Source of the DNA: Lentisphaeria bacterium UBA1724
GTDB lineage: Bacteria > Verrucomicrobiota > Lentisphaeria > Oligosphaerales > Oligosphaeraceae
Reading direction: 5' to 3'
Length of the DNA stretch: 40,704 nt
Assembly (NCBI GenBank): GCA_002315885.1
Contig: DCIO01000029.1
Location: 4,318-45,021, forward strand
The notes below the pieces were generated by a model. That model was not told the origin of the DNA. It saw only the letters and a program-made list of their open reading frames with translations, and did no database searches. Numbering within the stretch: the first letter of the stretch is position 1; each line of letters begins with the position of its first letter. Below, in pieces: positions 31,947 to 38,310 of this stretch. The translations under genes and the position numbers were made by a program.

Positions 31947-33782
31947 ATGGAACTCAACACAAAAACTACCTGCGAACAAGAAAATCGTCTTTGGGAATTT
32001 TGCGAACCCAACCAAGAAACAGTCAACAAATTGATGGATGAGGCATTGGTCTCCCGTCCCATCGGATTGGTGTTGGCGGCGCGTGGCGTGACTACGGACA
32101 ACGTGCAGAGCTTCCTCCATCCCGACATGGAGAGCTTGGGCGACCCCTATGTCCTGCCTGGTTCGAAGGCCGCGGCGAAGCGCCTTTGGGAGGCCATCCA
32201 GAACAACCAGCGAATTATGATCTTCGGCGATTATGACACCGATGGCATTACCGCGACTGCGTTGTTGGAGTGGGTCTTGAAGCAGAATGGCGCACAGGTC
32301 ACTTGCTACCTTCCCCACCGTATTGACGATGGATATGGTCTGACTGCGGCTTCCATTGAAAAGAATGTCAAGGGGCAGTGCGATCTTCTGGTCACAGTGG
32401 ATTGCGGTATCACGAGCTATGACGCCGCTGCCGCCGCCCGTGAAATCAACCTGGACCTCATTATCACGGACCACCATACTCCCGGACAGTTGCCGGAACA
32501 AAGCGGAGCCTCCACAGGCGAGGACTTGGGGAAGGAACTCCCCGATGAAATCAACAAGGCCTTCACGGGGTCGGTTGTCGTGGACCCCAAATTGTGGGAA
32601 GACAAGGAATTGGAAGGCATCAAGGACCTGGCAGGCGTGGGCGTGGCATACAAGGTCGCCGCGGCATTCCTGAAATATGGCATTGAGAATCAACTGGGCG
32701 GAGAAAAGACAGACCTTCGTGAAGTGCTGGACTTGGTGGCCCTGGGCACGGTTGCCGACATCGTGCCTCTGCTGAATGAGAACCGCATTCTCGTGAGCCA
32801 GGGGCTGCAGGTGCTTTCCATGCAGCGCCGGGCGGGTGTCCACGAACTTTGTGACATCGCCAACGTGGGTGATGTGCTGGCAACCAGCGATATTACCTAT
32901 CGTCTGGCCCCCCGTATCAACGCCGCAGGTCGCATGGGAGATCCCACGGACTCTCTGCGCTTGCTGAAGGCGGATGGCGTGGAGCAGGCCAAGGAATTGG
33001 CTGGCATTCTGGATCGTCTGAACCGCGAACGGCAGACCATCGAGGAACGCGTTGTGGCGGAAGCCGAGGAACAGATTGCGGAACGCTATCCCCTGGGGAG
33101 CCCCCGCGGATTGGACAAGGTACGCTCGTTGGTGGTCTGGAGCAACTCCTGGCACCAGGGCGTGGTGGGAATCGTGGCCAGCCGTCTGACCCGCCGCTAC
33201 CATCGTCCCAGCGTGGTTTTGACGCGAGATGCCTCGGGGCAGTTCACGGGAAGCGCGCGTTCCTTGCGTGCACTGAATCTGGTGCAGGTACTTGACGAAT
33301 GCAAGGACACTCTCCTGCGTTCTGGCGGGCATGCCATGGCGGCGGGACTCTCCCTGTCCGAGGAAAATTTGGAGAAATTCAGTGAAGAGTTTGACGAAGC
33401 GGTGAAGAAGGTCCTGAAGACCCCCGAGTCCGTCCGTCCCACCCTTTCCATTTGTGGCGAGGTATCCTTCTCGGAATTGGACGAGGTGTTTTTCCAGGAA
33501 TTGAAGGCGCTGGAGCCTTTCGGTCATGGCAATACCGAGCCGATTTTCATCACGCGGAATGTGATGCCCGAAGCGCCGTTGCGCCTGGCGGGTCGTACTC
33601 ACACCCGTGGTTGGCTGCGTGACGCCGATGGTACTCGCATCCAGTTCATCGCCTTCTCTCGCATGCCCGACGACTTCCCTCCCGGCCCCTGGGACATCGT
33701 CTACTCCCCCCATATCAACCGCATCAACGACACCGAGGTGCCGCAGCTTCGGTTGCATGACATCCGTCCCGCATCGCTCTAG
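31947..33782 (+). CDS. recJ: Single-stranded-DNA-specific exonuclease RecJ
   Basis: RecJ is a 5'-to-3' single-strand DNA exonuclease for recombination and mismatch or base-excision repair. The 611-residue protein has the DHH-family motifs: GDYDTDG (94-100), VDCGIT (151-156) and TDHHTPG with Asp175-His176-His177. It also has AGVGVAYKVA, LVALGTVADIVPL and the DHHA1 motif SGGHAMAAG. The OB-like C-terminal part includes LEPFGHGNTEPIF. About 30 residues after TDHH (QSGASTGEDLGKELPDEINK) are longer than in common homologues. It has a clear promoter upstream and a GNRA-looped hairpin after its stop, so it is probably a single-gene unit. Confidence 0.96.
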   Translation: MELNTKTTCEQENRLWEFCEPNQETVNKLMDEALVSRPIGLVLAARGVTTDNVQSFLHPDMESLGDPYVLPGSKAAAKRLWEAIQNNQRIMIFGDYDTDGITATALLEWVLKQNGAQVTCYLPHRIDDGYGLTAASIEKNVKGQCDLLVTVDCGITSYDAAAAAREINLDLIITDHHTPGQLPEQSGASTGEDLGKELPDEINKAFTGSVVVDPKLWEDKELEGIKDLAGVGVAYKVAAAFLKYGIENQLGGEKTDLREVLDLVALGTVADIVPLLNENRILVSQGLQVLSMQRRAGVHELCDIANVGDVLATSDITYRLAPRINAAGRMGDPTDSLRLLKADGVEQAKELAGILDRLNRERQTIEERVVAEAEEQIAERYPLGSPRGLDKVRSLVVWSNSWHQGVVGIVASRLTRRYHRPSVVLTRDASGQFTGSARSLRALNLVQVLDECKDTLLRSGGHAMAAGLSLSEENLEKFSEEFDEAVKKVLKTPESVRPTLSICGEVSFSELDEVFFQELKALEPFGHGNTEPIFITRNVMPEAPLRLAGRTHTRGWLRDADGTRIQFIAFSRMPDDFPPGPWDIVYSPHINRINDTEVPQLRLHDIRPASL

Positions 33783-33808
33783 CATCACGTGTTGACGCGC
33801 TGAACAAG

Positions 33809-33834
33809 TGCCCCTTCTGGAAACGGGAGGGGCA
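33809..33834 (+). terminator. Hairpin after recJ, probable terminator
   Basis: TGCCCCTTCTG/CGGGAGGGGCA forms an 11-base-pair stem (two G-U pairs) closed by a GAAA tetraloop, 26 bases after the recJ stop. Only a weak pyrimidine run (TTCCCATTTCCC) follows, so termination may be partial. Confidence 0.6.
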
Positions 33835-33866
33835 TTCCCATTTCCCTAGGTTATCAGGCAACGCGG

Positions 33867-33872
33867 TATAAT
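33867..33872 (+). promoter_or_regulatory. Consensus -10 TATAAT before the aminotransferase gene
   Basis: TATAAT lies 60 bases before the start codon and after the recJ hairpin. No good -35 is found at 16-18 bases, so this rests on the -10 and position only. Confidence 0.4.
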
Positions 33873-33932
33873 CGTAGTATATTTAGTTGTTTCCCGAATT
33901 TCATTTACCCCACAACCATAAGGACGACGACC

Positions 33933-35048
33933 ATGAGCATTCCGCTATTGGATCTGAAACAGCAATATTCCTCCATTCAGGACGAACTTCTGCCACAGTT
34001 GGCGGAGATGTGTGCCAGCCAGCAGTTCATTTTGGGACCGAAGGTGGAGGAGTTGGAAGCGAAGATTGCGGCCTATTGCGGCGGTGCCTTCGGAATTGGC
34101 GTCTCCTCTGGCTCGGATGCACTCCAGATTGCGCTGATGGCGGAACAAATTGGTCCTGGTGACGAAGTCATCACCACCGCCTACACTTTCTTTGCCACCG
34201 CGGGTGCGGTGTGCCGTTATGGCGCTACGCCCGTCTTTGTGGATATCGATCCCGCCACTTTCAATATCGACGTTAACCAGATTGAGGCGAAGATCACCCC
34301 CAAGACCAAGGCGATCATCCCCGTTCACCTCTATGGGCAGTCAGCGGATATTGACGCGGTGATGGCAATCGCCCGCAAGCACAACCTGGTGGTCATCGAG
34401 GATGCATGCCAGGCGATTGGCGCGGAATACCAGGGCAAGCGTGTTGCCTCCATCGGCGATTACGGCTGCCTTTCCTTCTTCCCCAGCAAGAACTTGGGTT
34501 GCTTTGGCGATGGCGGCATGGTCATCTGCAACGATCCCGCCAAGGCAGAGAAGCTCCGCATTCTGCGGAACCACGGCATGGCTCCCCAGTATCACCACCA
34601 CCTGATTGGCAGCAACTTCCGTCTGGATGCCCTGCAGGCACTGGTGCTGCTGGTGAAGTTGCCCCACCTGGATGACTGGGCGTCAGGGCGCCAGAAAAAT
34701 GCCGCGGACTACAATGAACTCTTTGCTGGCGTCGAGAATCTGACGGTTCCCGCCGTGGCACCCTACGCCAGCCGCCATGTCTTCAACCAGTACATCGTCC
34801 GCATCGGCGCAGGCAAGCGCGACGCGGTGTGGAATGGCCTGAAGGAAATGGGCATCGGCAGTGCGGTCTATTATCCGATTCCGCTCCACCTCCAGGAGTG
34901 CTTCAAGGAATTGGGCTACAAGCAAGGCGATTTCCCCGAAAGCGAGCGCGCCGCCAACGAGACCCTGGCCCTGCCTATCTTCCCCGAGTTGACCATGTCC
35001 CAGAAGGAACAGGTGGCCGAGGCAGTGAAGAGCCTCCTGAAGAAGTAA
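33933..35048 (+). CDS. DegT/DnrJ/EryC1/StrS-family PLP aminotransferase (sugar aminotransferase)
   Basis: This family transfers an amino group, usually from glutamate, to a keto-sugar nucleotide for amino-sugar synthesis. The 371-residue protein shows N-terminal IPLLDLKQQY, FILGPKVEELE, SSGSDALQIAL, AYTFFATAGAV, IIPVHLYGQ, Asp157 in IEDACQAIGAEY, and the PLP lysine Lys186 in FFPSKNLGCFGDGG. A late HVFNQYIVR and YYPIPLHLQ complete the match. The product sugar cannot be told from sequence. The MsbA-like exporter gene follows by 14 bases, hinting at cell-surface glycan or lipid modification, although no other sugar-nucleotide genes are near. Confidence 0.93.
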   Translation: MSIPLLDLKQQYSSIQDELLPQLAEMCASQQFILGPKVEELEAKIAAYCGGAFGIGVSSGSDALQIALMAEQIGPGDEVITTAYTFFATAGAVCRYGATPVFVDIDPATFNIDVNQIEAKITPKTKAIIPVHLYGQSADIDAVMAIARKHNLVVIEDACQAIGAEYQGKRVASIGDYGCLSFFPSKNLGCFGDGGMVICNDPAKAEKLRILRNHGMAPQYHHHLIGSNFRLDALQALVLLVKLPHLDDWASGRQKNAADYNELFAGVENLTVPAVAPYASRHVFNQYIVRIGAGKRDAVWNGLKEMGIGSAVYYPIPLHLQECFKELGYKQGDFPESERAANETLALPIFPELTMSQKEQVAEAVKSLLKK

Positions 35049-35062
35049 CAACGCCAGCCTGT

Positions 35063-37120
35063 ATGGGTAACCACAAACACCATCATAAGCATCAGAAGGA
35101 CGGCATTCCGCAGAAGCCCAAAGGCAGTCTGCTGGGGATTTACCGCCGGCTTCTGACCCGCTATGCCTTCAAACATTGGATATACCTAACCATAGGGATA
35201 TTCTTTGCCTTGGTTGAGGGCGGGGCGCTGGTTACCCTGTGCCATCTCGTGGGGATGGTGGGCAGCAGTTTCGAGGGCGGCAAGGATGAGAAGCCGCCCA
35301 TTGTGGTTGAGGCAGAGATGCCATCGGGGACGGTGGCGGTCGAAGCTACCGCGCAGATACCCGAGGAGGTCGCTGTATCTGGCAAGCCCTTCTCCGCGGA
35401 ATTGCAGAAGAGCCAGCGCAAGGCGGAGAAGCAGGCGGAGAAGATTTCGAATTATGTGGACAAGGCGAATGTGTACCTCCGCAAATTCGGGTTGCGCGAG
35501 ATAGACAAGGGTGATGGTGTCCATCTGAGCAATGGCATTGTGAAGGTCCTTCTCGTAGGGCTTGTGGTATTTTTTGTATTGCAGGCATTGGCCATATTGG
35601 GCAACCGTTTTTGTCTGAAGTGGGTTGGTGCCCGGACGGTTGCCGATATGCGTGCGGAGCTCTACAACCATCTTTTGGAACAGTCCCAGGCATTCTATGC
35701 GCGAGAGGATATGGGTATCGGCATGTTGATTAGCCGCTGTACCAATGATATCAATGCGGTGGAGGGCATTATTTCTACCAGTTTTCCAGAATTGATCGTC
35801 TCGCCCGTGAATATCGTGGCGGCGCTGATTTTCCTGGTCGTGGCGGTGAAGGAGGCCCATCTCCCATGGTCCTTTGCGATTGTGGTCGTGGTCATGATTC
35901 CTGCCTTCTTCCTTGTCTATTGGATTTGCCGACTTCTGAAACGCTACGAACACCGTGTGCTGGACAGCATCGCCCGGGTGACAGACAAGATGCAGGAGAG
36001 TTACTCCGGGATGCCGGTTATCCGCGCTTTCCATCAGGAGGAGCGTGAGAAGCATGCGTTCCAGAAAGTCAACGAGAAGTATTTCAAGTCCCAAATCAAG
36101 GCCATTTGCGCGGAAGTGTCGGTGCACCCGATTCTGCAGATTGTTGCGATGTCCATGGCGGGTATTTTCATTTGGATGTGCTATGAGAATGGTTTGACCT
36201 TGGGTGTGCTGTTTGGGATGGCCTTTGCCGCCCAGAGCATCTACAAGCCCGTTAAGGATCTGGTGAAGGTGAATGCGGCATTGCAGAAAGGCGCGGCGGC
36301 GGCGGAGCGGTATTTCGCTGTCATGGACCAGGATTTCACATTGCCCGTGCCTGAGGTCCCCACCCATGTTGATTCCTTCCAGGACGAAGTCATTTTCAAG
36401 AATGTCTCCTTCCGTTACAAGACCGATGGCGCGGATGTGCTGAAAGAACTGGACTTGACCATCCACAAAGGCGAAATGGTGGCGTTGGTGGGGCAGACCG
36501 GCAGCGGCAAAAGCACCATCGCCAATCTGCTGGCCCGCTTCTACGATCCCAGCCAGGGTGTGGTCACCATGGATGGCAAAAATCTGAAGGAGTTGGACGT
36601 GACGGATTTCCGCAAGTTGGTGGGAATCGTCTCCCAGGATACTTTCCTCTTCAATACCACCATCGAGGAGAATATCCGCTATGGGCGACCCGATGCCACC
36701 CACGAAGAGGTGGTCGAGGCGGCGCGCCAGGCCAATGCACTGGAGTTCATCGAGGCGGACAAGGATGGCTTCCGGAGAATTGTCGGAGAGCGGGGAAATC
36801 TGCTCTCCGGCGGCCAGAAACAGCGTATCGCCATTGCCCGCGCAATTCTTCGTAACCCGCCGATTCTGATTTTGGACGAAGCCACCAGCGCGCTGGATAC
36901 AGTCACCGAGAAGCTTGTCCAGGACGCCTTGAACAACGTGATGAAAGACCGTACGGTGTTGGCGATTGCCCACCGTCTTTCCACGGTACGCAATGCCTCC
37001 AAGATTCTCGTTTTGGAAGAAGGGAAGGTCCTGGAGCAGGGGACGCATGACGAATTGATGTCGCTAGGCGGCGAGTATTCCCGCCTGGCGAGTCTACAGT
37101 TCCAGGAGAACAGCAACTAG
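35063..37120 (+). CDS. MsbA-like ABC exporter (fused permease and ATPase)
   Basis: This 685-residue half-transporter has six membrane segments and an ATPase domain. The ATPase carries Walker A GQTGSGKS (477-484), the signature LLSGGQKQR, Walker B ILILDEATSALD and the H-loop AIAHRLST. The N-terminus is His/Lys-rich (MGNHKHHHKHQKDG). The external loop between membrane segments 1 and 2 is unusually large (about 63-158), acidic then Lys/Glu helical (QKSQRKAEKQAEK). It probably exports a lipid, glycolipid or peptide as a homodimer. The frame stays open upstream through the aminotransferase gene, but ATG 35063, 14 bases after that gene's stop, gives a normal protein. Coupling with the aminotransferase is likely. 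Confidence 0.92.
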   Translation: MGNHKHHHKHQKDGIPQKPKGSLLGIYRRLLTRYAFKHWIYLTIGIFFALVEGGALVTLCHLVGMVGSSFEGGKDEKPPIVVEAEMPSGTVAVEATAQIPEEVAVSGKPFSAELQKSQRKAEKQAEKISNYVDKANVYLRKFGLREIDKGDGVHLSNGIVKVLLVGLVVFFVLQALAILGNRFCLKWVGARTVADMRAELYNHLLEQSQAFYAREDMGIGMLISRCTNDINAVEGIISTSFPELIVSPVNIVAALIFLVVAVKEAHLPWSFAIVVVVMIPAFFLVYWICRLLKRYEHRVLDSIARVTDKMQESYSGMPVIRAFHQEEREKHAFQKVNEKYFKSQIKAICAEVSVHPILQIVAMSMAGIFIWMCYENGLTLGVLFGMAFAAQSIYKPVKDLVKVNAALQKGAAAAERYFAVMDQDFTLPVPEVPTHVDSFQDEVIFKNVSFRYKTDGADVLKELDLTIHKGEMVALVGQTGSGKSTIANLLARFYDPSQGVVTMDGKNLKELDVTDFRKLVGIVSQDTFLFNTTIEENIRYGRPDATHEEVVEAARQANALEFIEADKDGFRRIVGERGNLLSGGQKQRIAIARAILRNPPILILDEATSALDTVTEKLVQDALNNVMKDRTVLAIAHRLSTVRNASKILVLEEGKVLEQGTHDELMSLGGEYSRLASLQFQENSN

Positions 37121-37173
37121 CGATTTTTGTTTGTATTTGTTTCGTAAACCAACCATTTAAGGAGAAAGACAAG

Positions 37174-38289
37174 ATGTCCGACGCATTGAACCGCAAGACC
37201 TACCTGACCCAGAACAAGGGCGATTTCCCTGAAGCCGCTGATTTCATGGGAATCCCCTACGTGAAGGTGGATGACTTGCGCTATGGCACTAACCCCCACC
37301 AGACTGCGGCGTACTACAAGCCCGCCAGCGCTGTGGACAGCGTGATTGGTGACATGAAGGTTCTGAAGAACGGCAAGAGCGGTCTCTCCCAGACCAACCT
37401 GGAGGACATCAGCTACTCCCTGAATATCGTCAAGTACTTCGACAAGGCGGCCTGCGCTTGCATGAAGCACGTGAATCCCTGCGGCGCCGCCGTGGCCACT
37501 GGCGCGGAAACCTTGAAGGATGTGTATATCAAGGCACGCGACTGCGATCCCCGCGCCGCATTCGGTTCCGTCATCGCCTTCAACCGCACGGTTGACGAGG
37601 AGACCGCCAAGGAAATCATGAGCACCTTCGTGGAATGCGTGGTGGCCCCTGGCTTCACCGAAGGCGCCATGGCGGTCTTCACGGATCCCGAGGTCAAGCT
37701 GGACAAGCAGGTGCGCATCCTGCAGTGCGGCGATCTGGCCAAGCTGCCCAAGTATGTGGGCGATGACACCACTGGTTGCCGCACTCTGAAGGTCCTGGGT
37801 GATGGCACCATCGTGGTTTCCGAGCCCCTGCTGACCCACATGAAGACCGTCGCCGACCTGAAGCCCGCCGTTGCCGAGAGCAAGACCCTGGGGCATGTGG
37901 AGAGCACCGTCCAGGCCACCGAGAGCCAGAAGGCCGACTTGCTGGCTGCCTGGTTCATCAACATCTCCGTTCGTTCCAATGGCGTTGTCATCGTGAAGAA
38001 TGGCGGCACCCTGTGCGTCGGTACTGGTGAGCAGGACCGCGTGGGCGCCGTGGAGAAGGCCATTGAGAAGTTCCGCAAGTACGAGGGCAAGGAGACTCTG
38101 CAGGATTCCGTGATGGCATCCGATGGCTTCTTCCCCTTCTACGACGCCGTGGAAGTGGCCGCCAAGGCAGGTGTCACCGCCATCATCGCTCCTTCGGGTT
38201 CCATCAAGGACGCGGAAGTGATCCAGCGCGCCAACGAGTTGGGTGTCGCACTCTACCACGCCACCGAGCGTGTCTTCTCTCACCACTAA
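37174..38289 (+). CDS. Stand-alone AICAR formyltransferase (PurH C-terminal domain only)
   Basis: It formylates AICAR to FAICAR with 10-formyl-tetrahydrofolate, the ninth step of purine synthesis. Key residues are Lys98 and His99 in MKHVNPCG, with LRYGTNPHQTA near the start, DPRAAFGSVIAFN, and SDGFFPFYD and PSGSIKDAEVI near the end. At 371 residues it has only the transformylase part. The IMP cyclohydrolase domain that precedes it in the usual bifunctional PurH is absent, and no cyclohydrolase gene is in this window. AAGGAG lies 8 bases before the ATG. Codon use is rich in C/G third positions, like gdhA. The topoisomerase gene starts 21 bases later. Confidence 0.94.
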   Translation: MSDALNRKTYLTQNKGDFPEAADFMGIPYVKVDDLRYGTNPHQTAAYYKPASAVDSVIGDMKVLKNGKSGLSQTNLEDISYSLNIVKYFDKAACACMKHVNPCGAAVATGAETLKDVYIKARDCDPRAAFGSVIAFNRTVDEETAKEIMSTFVECVVAPGFTEGAMAVFTDPEVKLDKQVRILQCGDLAKLPKYVGDDTTGCRTLKVLGDGTIVVSEPLLTHMKTVADLKPAVAESKTLGHVESTVQATESQKADLLAAWFINISVRSNGVVIVKNGGTLCVGTGEQDRVGAVEKAIEKFRKYEGKETLQDSVMASDGFFPFYDAVEVAAKAGVTAIIAPSGSIKDAEVIQRANELGVALYHATERVFSHH

Positions 38290-38310
38290 TTCTTCTGGGC
38301 TTTTGGTTGA

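Noticed and set aside
31752..33788. 678-codon minus-strand frame opposite recJ, and a similar 620-codon frame opposite the ABC exporter at 35186-37048
   Set aside because: Both are antisense shadows of well-identified genes, without recognisable domains or start signals.
34829..35062. Upstream extension of the ABC exporter frame through the aminotransferase gene
   Set aside because: It would give 78 unrelated residues overlapping a certain gene. ATG 35063 lies directly after that gene.
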